Below are positions 1-5,275 of a stretch of DNA of 5,275 nt, in pieces (position 1 is the stretch's first letter; each line of letters opens with the position of its first letter). The notes under the pieces were generated by a model. That model was not told the origin of the DNA and searched no databases. It worked only from the letters and a program-made list of their open reading frames with translations. This DNA is from an uncultured Eubacterium sp. (GTDB lineage Bacteria; Bacillota; Clostridia; Oscillospirales; Acutalibacteraceae): the NCBI GenBank assembly GCA_905233805.1, contig CAJOER010000132.1:2178-7452 (forward strand), written 5' to 3'. The position numbers and the translations under genes were made by a program.

Positions 1-426
1 GTATTTTGCAAGTATCTCTTTTTCAAGGGAACCTGAGTTTACGCCTATTCTTATAGGCAGTCCTTTAAGTCTGCATATATCGGCTACCGCTTTAACCCTG
101 TCCTCGCCTCCGATATTGCCGGGGTTGATTCTTATTTTATCAATTCCCCTTTCGGCGGCGCCGAGAGCAAGTTTATAATCAAAATGTATATCGGCAACAA
201 GCGGAACGCTTACCGCTTTTTTTATCGGCTCAATAAGAGATAGCGCCGTCTCGTCGGGAACGGCAAAGCGGATAACCTGGCATCCCGCTTTTTCAAGAGC
301 AAGCGCCTGCTTTACCGAGCCTTCAATATCCGACGCGGGAATATTGAGCATACTCTGAACGAGTACGGGCGCGTCCCCGCCGATAAAGGTATTGCCGAGT
401 TTAATTTTTTTCGTGTTCTTGTTCAT
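1..426 (-). CDS. ispG: IspG, 4-hydroxy-3-methylbut-2-en-1-yl diphosphate synthase (N-terminal 142 residues, cut by window edge)
   Basis: This enzyme (also called GcpE) catalyses the second-last step of the MEP pathway in the cytosol, reductively converting ME-cPP to HMBPP with a [4Fe-4S] cluster. The visible part is the N-terminal TIM-barrel. The protein begins MNKNTKKIKLGN, followed by the family blocks IGGDAPVLVQSM (about residues 15-26), PLVADIHFDYKLAL (about 79-92), KIRINPGNIG (about 98-107) and PIRIGVNSGSLEKE near the cut. The cluster cysteines lie beyond the window. The start is the ATG at 426-424, with GAGG at 437-434 seven bases upstream. The ATG overlaps the TGA of the small upstream ORF (ATGA). 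Where most relatives read QSMTNT, this one reads QSMLNIPASD, which may be a lineage feature. The family assignment is secure. Confidence 0.96.
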   Translation of the reverse strand, partial: MNKNTKKIKLGNTFIGGDAPVLVQSMLNIPASDIEGSVKQALALEKAGCQVIRFAVPDETALSLIEPIKKAVSVPLVADIHFDYKLALGAAERGIDKIRINPGNIGGEDRVKAVADICRLKGLPIRIGVNSGSLEKEILAKY

Positions 427-662
427 TTTGATTCCTCGTTTAATGGAAAATGGATAATTGAGAATTGAGAAACAAAGTCTTTCTTTGTCTGGGCATCCTG
501 TGCTTCGGATATATTTGCGCCAATACTTGTACCGCTTTTAAGTATTTGTTTTGACATAACATATTCACTTTTGCTTTCGTTCAAATACTTGTAAAGCTTA
601 ACTATCCTGACTGCATAGTCAAATGATTTTTCAACAATAATATTATCTTTCATAAACAACAT
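423..662 (-). CDS. Truncated four-helix-bundle protein (23S rRNA intervening-sequence protein family)
   Basis: The 79-residue product matches the start of the four-helix-bundle/S23 family (IVP, related to the Avd protein of diversity-generating retroelements). Recognisable blocks are EKSFDYAVRIVKLYKYL (helix 1), SKQILKSGTSIGANISEAQ and TKKDFV (helix 2 and the start of helix 3). Full-length members run about 115-125 residues, so the last third or more is missing. After KKDFV the frame runs into the left heptamer array and the ispG ribosome binding site, giving the tail SQFSIIHFPLNEESK, which is not family sequence. Its TGA overlaps the ispG ATG. The start may be ATG 662 or ATG 653 (MKDNIIVEKSF, the usual family start). 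Neither has a clear Shine-Dalgarno. Bases 481-660 have about 32% GC (58 of 180), well below the flanking genes, suggesting acquisition. Function is unknown, and a degenerate non-functional remnant is possible. Confidence 0.7.
   Translation of the reverse strand: MLFMKDNIIVEKSFDYAVRIVKLYKYLNESKSEYVMSKQILKSGTSIGANISEAQDAQTKKDFVSQFSIIHFPLNEESK
442..469. repeat. Left heptamer array, 4 x 7 bp
   Basis: On the plus strand this reads AATGGAA, AATGGAT, AATTGAG, AATTGAG with no spacers. Bases 442-466 are the inverted counterpart of 696-720, with 21 of 25 identical. On the minus strand it encodes the aberrant tail of the four-helix-bundle ORF and ends five bases upstream of the GAGG that serves ispG. 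Confidence 0.8.
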
Positions 663-673
663 CGGTTAATTCA

Positions 674-693
674 GGTGCGGACAGCGTCCGCCC
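674..693. other. GC-rich hairpin inside the insert
   Basis: GCGGAC (677-682) and GTCCGC (686-691) form a perfect 6-bp stem around the loop AGC. Two further G-C pairs (674-675 with 692-693) form across a single bulged T at 676. It lies between the right heptamer array and the four-helix-bundle start. Neither strand has a T-run after it, so it is not a canonical intrinsic terminator. It may be an RNA-structural part of the element, an RNase target or a weak pause site. Confidence 0.6.
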
Positions 694-696
694 GAA

Positions 697-724
697 ATTC
701 TCCATTCTCCATTCTGCATTCTCA
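697..724. repeat. Right heptamer array, 4 x 7 bp
   Basis: On the plus strand this reads ATTCTCC, ATTCTCC, ATTCTGC, ATTCTCA with no spacers. It is inverted relative to the left array and ends one base from the rseP stop codon (TAG at 728-726), so the element abuts the coding sequence without entering it. Confidence 0.8.
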
Positions 725-725
725 A

Positions 726-1730
726 CTACTTAAACAGTTTTGTTATATCCGAAAATGTTATTATGCACATAAAACCTAAGAGAATTACAAGCCCTGCTCC
801 GTTAACCGCCCATTCTAATCTGTCGGGCAGTTTACGCCTGAATATGCCTTCAAAGATAAGGAGGAACAGACGCCAGCCGTCGAGGGCAGGTATCGGGAAG
901 AGATTGAACAACCCTACGTTAATCGTAAGAAGCGCCATTATTCTCAGCATTGAAAGCGAACTCGTTTTGACCGCCTTTGATACTATGCCGACCGCTCCTA
1001 CGGGACCGCTCAAATCGTTAAGCCCGTATCTTCCGATAATCAAATCGTGAACCGAAAGGAATACCGTTCTTGCGTAGGATAAAAACTCGGTAGCGGTATT
1101 CTTTACAATTCCCTTAAAAGTCTTTTTATACCCGAGGAGCCAGAAGTCCATTTTAATAAAACTTCTGCCCTCGTATTTTTCCATATCAAATTTTACGTTA
1201 AGTTTTTCTTCTTTCCCTTTTCTGACGATAACCATTTCAAGAGTATCGTCGGGAGAACGAGAAAGACCGGTGCTGACGTCGTTGGGGCTGTAAACCCTCA
1301 TACCGTCTATTGCCTTAATCCTGTCGCCGACCTGTAAGCTCTGCGAACTAACGGCGTCGGAGTCGAACTTTGCAATCTCAGGGCTTCCGATAAGATTCTG
1401 GGAGCATACTATAATCGCAACGATAACTACGCCGAGCAGTAAATTCATAAGTGCGCTTTTCTTGGCGAAGGAAAATTCGCTGTCGCTCTCCTCGCTTTCG
1501 CCCTCCATGGCACAGTAGCCGCCGAAGAGTATCCAGCGCAGAGAATAGGTTGTATCGCCCTTAGTGAACTGAAACACCTTAGGCCCCATTCCGATTGAGA
1601 ACTCGTTGACCTTAATTTTCATAAGCTTGGCGGCGGCAAAATGACCGCCCTCATGAATTATTATTATCAGTTCAAAAAAGAGAATAGCAATAAGTATCGG
1701 GTATACTGAACGCCAGATATCTGAAATCAC
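726..1730 (-). CDS. rseP: RseP-family site-2 zinc metalloprotease
   Basis: This is an intramembrane protease (RseP/RasP, M50 family) that cuts membrane-embedded substrates such as anti-sigma factors and signal-peptide remnants. The 334-residue protein has a first membrane segment (about 11-28) running into the zinc motif HEGGH (26-30, with catalytic E27). This is followed by SIGMGP (45-50), GGYCAMEGE (70-78), a second membrane segment (about 92-110) and a single PDZ domain (about 115-190). A third membrane helix carries NLFPIPALDGW (276-286), supplying the third zinc ligand D284, and a last helix spans about 308-326. The usual LDGG or LDGS reads LDGW here. The start is GTG 1730, overlapping the dxr stop (GTGA), with GGAG at 1742-1739 eight bases upstream, so translation is probably coupled to dxr. 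If the dxr frameshift is real, ribosomes would stop early in dxr and this coupling would suffer. Confidence 0.95.
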   Translation of the reverse strand: MISDIWRSVYPILIAILFFELIIIIHEGGHFAAAKLMKIKVNEFSIGMGPKVFQFTKGDTTYSLRWILFGGYCAMEGESEESDSEFSFAKKSALMNLLLGVVIVAIIVCSQNLIGSPEIAKFDSDAVSSQSLQVGDRIKAIDGMRVYSPNDVSTGLSRSPDDTLEMVIVRKGKEEKLNVKFDMEKYEGRSFIKMDFWLLGYKKTFKGIVKNTATEFLSYARTVFLSVHDLIIGRYGLNDLSGPVGAVGIVSKAVKTSSLSMLRIMALLTINVGLFNLFPIPALDGWRLFLLIFEGIFRRKLPDRLEWAVNGAGLVILLGFMCIITFSDITKLFK

Positions 1731-2293
1731 TTAACCGTCTCCAAAACATAGTTTCTTGCAGCTCTGTCCGTATCAAGAACGTCCTGCAAGGTAAAATCTT
1801 TCTTTTCGGGCGCGTTTTTCATCGCCTCATAATTAAGATATGCAATATCGTTAAATTTAATTTTTCCGTCAAGGAATAATTTTACGCTTTCCTCGTTTGC
1901 ACCGTTTGCCGCGGCGGGATGCAAACCGCCGAGGGCGATAGCTTCTTTGCACACGTTAATGCACCTGAAAGTATCGTAATCAGGTTCAAAGAAGGTGAGC
2001 TTTCCGTAATCCGCAAGGCTGAGTTCCTTAACGGGACTTTCATACCTTTCGGGATATGTCAGGGCGTACTGAATAGGTATTCTCATATCGGGTACGCCGA
2101 GCTGAGCTATCATGGAATTATCGTTATAAACTATTGCACTGTGAACCACCGACTCTCTGTGGACTACTATTTCAATATCCTCGTTAGGCATATCGAAAAG
2201 CCACTTAGCCTCAATGAATTCGAGGCCCTTGTTCATCATTGTAGCAGAGTCAATGGTAATTTTTGCGCCCATATCCCAGTTCGGATGTTTGAG
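1727..2293 (-). pseudogene. dxr: DXP reductoisomerase, C-terminal part (frame-shifted from N-terminal part)
   Basis: This is the second part of dxr, in a different frame from the first. It resumes in the family sequence with LKHPNWD (2293-2273), then MGAKITIDSATMMNKGLEFIEAKWLF, which carries the substrate- and metal-binding Ser, Asn, Lys and Glu of the catalytic domain. It then runs through FFEPDYDTFRCINVCKEA and PAAANGANEESVKLFL to the C-terminal helical domain, ending at TGA 1729-1727. The ATG at 2272 is an internal Met of the family (HPNWDMGAK) with no Shine-Dalgarno, so independent translation of this part is unlikely. Apart from the junction it looks fully conserved, with no other stop or frameshift. 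That implies either a very recent mutation or a sequence error. Confidence 0.9.
1739..1742 (-). promoter_or_regulatory. Ribosome binding site setting the rseP GTG start
   Basis: GGAG lies inside the last dxr codons, eight bases before GTG 1730. It supports the non-ATG start and the four-base overlap with dxr. The same nine bases, GGAGACGGT, also precede the dxr start (2814-2822). Confidence 0.7.
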
Positions 2294-2813
2294 CGGCCGT
2301 GAGAATAATTTTCTTTATTGCCTCTTTGCGGGGACTTCCCTGCATAGCCTGGAAAATTGCGGAGTGCTCGCTGTCAACGGGAAGGATATCAACGCCGTTT
2401 TTTTCAGCGAGGTTAGTAACAAGATGACCGCCCGCAACAAGTGTTTCCTTATTTGCAAGGGCAATCGTCTTTTTCGCCTTAATTGCTTCGAGAGTGGGCT
2501 GCAAGCCGACCATACCGACAACGGAATTAAGTACCGTGTCGGCGCCGTCATAAGTTGCGCACTCAATAAGCCCCTCCATACCGCAGACGATTTTCGTATC
2601 GGTATCGGCAACTTTCGCCTTCAAATCCTTTGCGGCGGTTTCGCTCATCATACAGACGAGTTCGGGCTTAAACTCCCTAATTTGATTTTCAATAATATCG
2701 ACTCTTGAATTTGCGCTCAGGCATTTTACGCCGTAGCCGTGAAGCCTGCACACGTCAAGAGACTGAGTTCCTATTGAGCCGGTTGAGCCCAGAAGAGAAA
2801 TATTTTTAGTCAT
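2250..2813 (-). pseudogene. dxr: DXP reductoisomerase, N-terminal part (ends in frameshift)
   Basis: DXR converts 1-deoxy-D-xylulose 5-phosphate to MEP with NADPH and a divalent metal, the first committed step of the MEP pathway. The N-terminal Rossmann domain shows the NADPH motif GSTGSIG (9-15) and LANKETLV. VDSEHSA follows, with metal ligands D147 and E149, then KKIILTA ending at residue 173 (base 2295). Relatives continue with SGGPFR and a flexible loop of about 20 residues. Here the frame goes directly into an unrelated tail (AQTSELGYGRKNYH) and stops at 2252-2250. The start is ATG 2813, with GGAG 2822-2819 five bases upstream and the cdsA stop ten bases before the ATG. Adding the expected 21 missing residues to both parts gives about 382 residues, the normal DXR length. 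Confidence 0.93.
2294..2295 (-). other. Deletion junction inside dxr (about 62 bases missing)
   Basis: Reading minus strand, ACG GCC (Thr-Ala, 2300-2295) is followed by a single G (2294) and then CTC AAA CAT CCG (Leu-Lys-His-Pro) in another frame. In the family, Ala and Leu here are separated by about 21 residues (63 bases). One base remains, so about 62 bases are absent and the frame shifts. The junction sits in the palindrome CGGCCG (2294-2299). The size is inferred from known DXR lengths, but the frame change is directly visible. Confidence 0.85.
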
Positions 2814-2823
2814 ACCGTCTCCG

Positions 2824-3693
2824 TCAATTCAATATAAACAGTCCTAAAGCGTATGTAACCGGGAGGGTGAACATTGAAGAGTCAAATCTGTCCATAACTC
2901 CGCCGTGGCCGGGGAAGATTTTTCCGAAATCCTTTACGTCAAAATTTCTTTTCAGTACCGACGCGGAAAGGTCACCCATCATACTGAGAACCTGGATAAA
3001 CGGGGAGGCTATAAGAAGGATAGCCATAGTCTTGTTATCAAGCGCCTTACCTGCAAAGCAATTATAAAGCACGATAGCAACAACGTTGAGCGCAAAGCCG
3101 ACTACTATTCCGCCGATTGCGCCTTCCCAGCTTTTTTTCGGGGATATGTTCGGCGACATCTTACGCTTGCCGAACTTCATACCGATAAGCTGCGCTCCCA
3201 TATCGGTTCCCATAGCGCAGATAAATCCGTAGAAAATAAGAAGGGTGCCGAACTGCGTTTTATAGCCTGCGATATCGCGGAGTTTAATCAGCATTGAAAA
3301 CGCATAAGGTACGAACACGCTCGCAACTATTGCGATAGCAACATCCTCAAACTTCGTATGCGCATAATCGGCAAGCATGGCGATAAAGTAAGCCATAATC
3401 AGCGCGCCGACGTATACGGTAAGCGGAACGTAGTTTACAACGCCGTCCCAGTACTCAGCGGAAACGAAAGGCTCGAGCGCCGTATTTGTTGCAAAAAACT
3501 GAACGAACACTGCGACCGCACAGCCCGCTATGAGTAAAAATCTGTTCGTGATTTTTGCGCACTGCATTATTTCAAGCGCCGCAACCGCAGCGAAGAACGA
3601 TACAACTACTACGATTAAAGGCGTATTAATCTGCCATACAACCAAAAACAGCAGTCCAAGCAGAGAAAAAGCAGTAATAACTCTTTGTTTCAT
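2824..3693 (-). CDS. cdsA: CdsA, phosphatidate cytidylyltransferase (CDP-diglyceride synthase)
   Basis: This integral membrane enzyme makes CDP-diacylglycerol from CTP and phosphatidic acid, the branch point of phospholipid synthesis. The 289-residue protein has multiple hydrophobic segments, starting with about residues 7-45, as the family does. It carries ISPKKSWEG in the middle and the full C-terminal signature at about 243-271: SASVLKR, then KDFGKIFPGHGGVMDRFD. These contain the conserved Lys, His and Asp residues of the nucleotide and metal site. The start is ATG 3693, the only candidate, since the in-frame codon four positions upstream is the uppS stop TAA. The best ribosome binding site, GGAGG (3711-3707), lies within the last two uppS codons but 13 bases from the ATG, which is long. 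Initiation may therefore depend on ribosomes finishing uppS. dxr follows ten bases after its TGA. Confidence 0.97.
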   Translation of the reverse strand: MKQRVITAFSLLGLLFLVVWQINTPLIVVVVSFFAAVAALEIMQCAKITNRFLLIAGCAVAVFVQFFATNTALEPFVSAEYWDGVVNYVPLTVYVGALIMAYFIAMLADYAHTKFEDVAIAIVASVFVPYAFSMLIKLRDIAGYKTQFGTLLIFYGFICAMGTDMGAQLIGMKFGKRKMSPNISPKKSWEGAIGGIVVGFALNVVAIVLYNCFAGKALDNKTMAILLIASPFIQVLSMMGDLSASVLKRNFDVKDFGKIFPGHGGVMDRFDSSMFTLPVTYALGLFILN

Positions 3694-3702
3694 TTTATTC
3701 GT

Positions 3703-4422
3703 TTAACCTCCGAATCTTCGGTTTCTCTTTTCAAATTCCCTGAGCGCGGAATATAAATCTTCTTTTTTGAAATCCGGCCAGAGCACGTCGCTGTACCAGA
3801 ACTCGCTGTAAGCCGCCTGCCAGAGAAGGAAATTTGAAAGCCTTTGCTCGCCCGAGGGGCGGATAATCAAATCGCATTCGGGTACCGTATAGATATTTTC
3901 GGAAATATCATTTTCGTCAATTTCGGTCTTACCCTGAGCGATAAGCTTATTGACCGCGCTGACTATCTCCTGACGTCCGCCGTAGTTTACGGCAAGGTAT
4001 ACGATAGTTCCCGTATGGGAGGCGGTTTCAGCCTCAGCCTCGTCCATAAGGTCGAGCAGTTCCTGCGAAATGCCTTCCCTCTCGCCTATGAAAATGATTC
4101 TGTTGTTTCCCGCTTTTACAAAATCGCGTTTTGCTTCAAGGAGGTAGTCTTTAAACAGCGCCATAATAGCGTCAACCTCGCTCTTCGGCCTTTTCCAGTT
4201 TTCGGTTGAAAAGGCGTAGAAGGTAACGTATTTTATTCCGAGGTTAACACACTCCTGACATATGGTTCGAAACACTTCCGCGCCGACCTTATGCCCCGCC
4301 GTTCTCGGCAGGCCTCTTTTTTTAGCCCAGCGGCCGTTACCGTCCATAATTATTCCGAGATGCTCGGGAACAATCTGAAAATCAGCCTCGCTGAGTTTTT
4401 CTTTTTTTGAAAAAAGCGCCAT
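3703..4422 (-). CDS. uppS: UppS, (2Z,6E)-farnesyl diphosphate-dependent undecaprenyl diphosphate synthase
   Basis: This is a cytosolic cis-prenyltransferase that adds isopentenyl units to farnesyl diphosphate, giving the C55 carrier for peptidoglycan and other wall polymers. The 239-residue protein carries the catalytic block IIMDGNGRWAKKRG (catalytic D27, G28, N29, R31), HKVGAE, TFYAFSTENWKRP with the conserved S-x-E-N-W. It also has the diphosphate-binding block RPSGEQRLSNFLLWQ and AYSEFWYSDVLWPDF with the conserved Glu. I chose ATG 4422 rather than GTG 4431. AAGGAG (4436-4431) sits eight bases before the ATG, whereas the GTG overlaps that site and could not use it. It is preceded by a hairpin-bearing gap after frr. 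It ends in TAA, in the same frame as cdsA. Confidence 0.97.
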   Translation of the reverse strand: MALFSKKEKLSEADFQIVPEHLGIIMDGNGRWAKKRGLPRTAGHKVGAEVFRTICQECVNLGIKYVTFYAFSTENWKRPKSEVDAIMALFKDYLLEAKRDFVKAGNNRIIFIGEREGISQELLDLMDEAEAETASHTGTIVYLAVNYGGRQEIVSAVNKLIAQGKTEIDENDISENIYTVPECDLIIRPSGEQRLSNFLLWQAAYSEFWYSDVLWPDFKKEDLYSALREFEKRNRRFGG

Positions 4423-4430
4423 AATACACA

Positions 4431-4436
4431 CTCCTT
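4431..4436 (-). promoter_or_regulatory. Ribosome binding site setting the uppS start
   Basis: AAGGAG with eight bases (TGTGTATT) to ATG 4422. Because the GTG at 4431-4429 begins on the last base of this site, the longer reading (three extra residues) is rejected. Confidence 0.8.
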
Positions 4437-4450
4437 AAAAATCCACGAAA

Positions 4451-4469
4451 GCGGAGCAGTACGCTCCGC
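4451..4469 (-). terminator. Hairpin between frr and uppS, possible weak terminator or attenuator
   Basis: GCGGAGC (4451-4457) and GCTCCGC (4463-4469) form a perfect 7-bp GC-rich stem with a five-base loop, nine bases after the frr stop. In the transcript it is followed by TTTCGTGGATTTTT, an interrupted T-tract. This is weaker than a standard intrinsic terminator and could allow partial read-through. uppS needs transcription and no clear promoter is visible between, so an attenuating or RNA-processing hairpin fits better than a full stop. Confidence 0.45.
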
Positions 4470-4478
4470 AGAATAAAA

Positions 4479-5033
4479 TCAGATTGAAAGGATTTCCGTT
4501 TCCTTATTCTTTGTCATTTCCTCAGCCTGTTTGATATAGCTGTCGGTAATGTCCTGAATTTTCTTTTCGCCGTCCTTAAGGTCATCTTCCGTAATTTCGT
4601 TATCTTTCTTCAACTTCTTAACGTCGTCCATTGAATCGCGGCGGACGTTACGGATTGCAACCTTGGCCTCTTCGCCTCTTTTGCTTACATCCTTAACGAG
4701 GTTCTTTCTGTGCTCCTCGGTAAGCTGGGGGAAGTTAAGGCGGATAACCTTGCCGTCATTTTGCGGATTAATTCCGATATCAGCCATATTAATCGCCTTT
4801 TCAACGTCTTTTACGATTGAAGCGTCGTAGGGCTGAACCGTAAGCAGCCTCGGCTCGGGTACCGAGATACCTGCAAGCTGATTAAGCGGAGTCGGTGTTC
4901 CGTAATACTCAACCATTACGTTGTTGAGGATTTTCGGATTTGCTCTGCCTGCTCTGATTGTCTGAAAATCTCTGTCAAGAGAGTCAAGACATTTTTCCAT
5001 TCTTTCTTTAGTCTTGTCAAAAATTCTATCCAT
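4479..5033 (-). CDS. frr: Ribosome recycling factor
   Basis: RRF works with EF-G to split post-termination ribosomes in the cytosol. The 184-residue length is standard for the family (about 185). The characteristic sequence is present along the whole protein: the N-terminal helix with FQTIRAGRANPKIL (about 23-36), the beta domain with VEYYGTPTPLNQLA and VQPYDASIVKDVEKAI. These are followed by INPQNDGKVIRLNFPQLTEEHRKNLVK and the long charged helices ending KETEILSI. The start is ATG 5033, with AAAGGAG (5047-5041) seven bases upstream. It lies 23 bases after pyrH, an arrangement shared by most bacteria. Nothing is odd about it. Confidence 0.98.
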   Translation of the reverse strand: MDRIFDKTKERMEKCLDSLDRDFQTIRAGRANPKILNNVMVEYYGTPTPLNQLAGISVPEPRLLTVQPYDASIVKDVEKAINMADIGINPQNDGKVIRLNFPQLTEEHRKNLVKDVSKRGEEAKVAIRNVRRDSMDDVKKLKKDNEITEDDLKDGEKKIQDITDSYIKQAEEMTKNKETEILSI

Positions 5034-5056
5034 AAATTTACTCCTTTATATGAATT

Positions 5057-5275
5057 TTAATTTTTTACTACTGTTCCGATAGCCTCGCCGTTTACAACTC
5101 TTAAAATATTATCGGGGTCGTTAAGGTTGAAAACGATAATGGGCATATTGTTATCCTTACAAAGCGAGAACGCCGTTGAGTCCATAACCTTAAGGTCGTT
5201 TACAATAACGTCGTGGAAGGATACGGTATCAAATTTAACCGCGTCGTCAAACTTGTTCGGGTCTTTATCGTATAC
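5057..5275 (-). CDS. pyrH: UMP kinase (C-terminal 72 residues, cut by window edge)
   Basis: UMP kinase phosphorylates UMP to UDP as a homohexamer in pyrimidine nucleotide synthesis. The visible C-terminal part begins VYDKDPNKFDDAVKFD, the conserved acidic segment of the amino-acid kinase fold. It continues VNDLKVMDSTAFSLCKDNNMPIIVFNL, a hallmark of bacterial PyrH, and ends with ILRVVNGEAIGTVVKN before TAA 5059-5057. The reading frame is open to the window end and the start lies outside. Its position immediately upstream of frr is the usual one. Confidence 0.96.
   Translation of the reverse strand, partial: VYDKDPNKFDDAVKFDTVSFHDVIVNDLKVMDSTAFSLCKDNNMPIIVFNLNDPDNILRVVNGEAIGTVVKN

Larger units (their letters stand above)
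442..724. mobile_element. Small IVS-like insert bounded by inverted heptamer arrays
   Basis: The gap between the rseP stop (728-726) and the ispG ribosome binding site (437-434) is almost exactly filled by one unit. It consists of a left array of four 7-mers (442-469), an AT-rich truncated four-helix-bundle ORF, a GC-rich hairpin (674-693) and a right array of four 7-mers (697-724) in inverted orientation. The cores 442-466 and 696-720 are inverted repeats matching at 21 of 25 positions. In the transcript they could pair with one extra G-U, bringing the element's ends together as in 23S rRNA intervening sequences. No transposase or clear target-site duplication is visible. That it moves is inferred from the bounded structure, base composition and gene content. 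Confidence 0.55.

Noticed and set aside
697..725. Promoter-like TTGAGA (725-720) with GAGAAT (702-697) at 17-base spacing on the minus strand
   Set aside because: Both boxes fall inside the heptamer array, the -10 box matches only four of six bases, and the repeats would produce such hits by periodicity.
436..735. Target-site duplication around the insert (TTTAA-like bases on both sides)
   Set aside because: Only short AT-rich partial matches are seen, and the right-hand one lies in rseP codons. No exact duplication can be defined.
2250..2272. Programmed ribosomal frameshift in dxr
   Set aside because: There is no slippery heptamer with a downstream structure at the junction, and about 20 conserved residues are absent, so a frame change alone would not restore the enzyme.
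1919..2708. Plus-strand open frames opposite dxr (also opposite rseP, cdsA and uppS)
   Set aside because: They lack family resemblance and sit antisense to clearly conserved genes, so they are shadow frames.
3694..3711. uppS-cdsA fusion by read-through of the in-frame TAA
   Set aside because: The two genes share a frame, but both have complete family ends and cdsA has a good ATG. No read-through signal is visible.
4423..4431. GTG 4431 as the uppS start (three extra residues)
   Set aside because: The GTG overlaps the AAGGAG ribosome binding site, which is correctly spaced for ATG 4422.

Overview
The window is a stretch of a bacterial chromosome in which every supportable gene lies on the minus strand, so it reads from right to left. 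The gene order is pyrH (3' end only), frr, uppS, cdsA, dxr, rseP, a small four-helix-bundle ORF, and ispG (5' end only). This is the conserved translation/isoprenoid/envelope operon of many Firmicutes. The protein sequences, strong AAGGAG-type ribosome binding sites and about 50% GC in the gene bodies I sampled suggest an uncultured-type clostridium (Oscillospiraceae/Lachnospiraceae-like). The taxon is an inference from gene order and sequence flavour only.

Right part (5275 to 3694): pyrH (UMP kinase) and frr (ribosome recycling factor) are 23 bases apart. A 56-base gap with a perfect 7-bp hairpin separates frr from uppS (undecaprenyl diphosphate synthase). Middle (3693 to 726): cdsA (CDP-diglyceride synthase), dxr (DXP reductoisomerase) and rseP (site-2 protease) are packed with 10-base or negative spacing. 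Left part (about 724 to 1): a short AT-rich insert carries a truncated four-helix-bundle (23S rRNA IVS-type) ORF, followed by the start of ispG.

The genes fit together functionally. dxr and ispG encode two steps of the MEP pathway, UppS turns its product into the lipid carrier for cell-wall synthesis, CdsA makes the phospholipid precursor, and RseP cleaves membrane proteins.

Two things are out of the ordinary. First, dxr is broken by a net loss of about 62 bases that shifts the frame and removes the SGG motif and the catalytic flexible loop. That would be lethal in a strain relying on the MEP pathway, so either an assembly or sequencing error or a real mutation must be considered. Second, the rseP-ispG gap holds a compact element of about 283 bases. 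It is bounded by two inverted arrays of four 7-base repeats and contains a GC-rich hairpin and the truncated four-helix-bundle ORF, whose last codons come from the repeat and whose stop overlaps the ispG start (ATGA). It resembles the intervening sequences of 23S rRNA genes, but sits in an mRNA operon.
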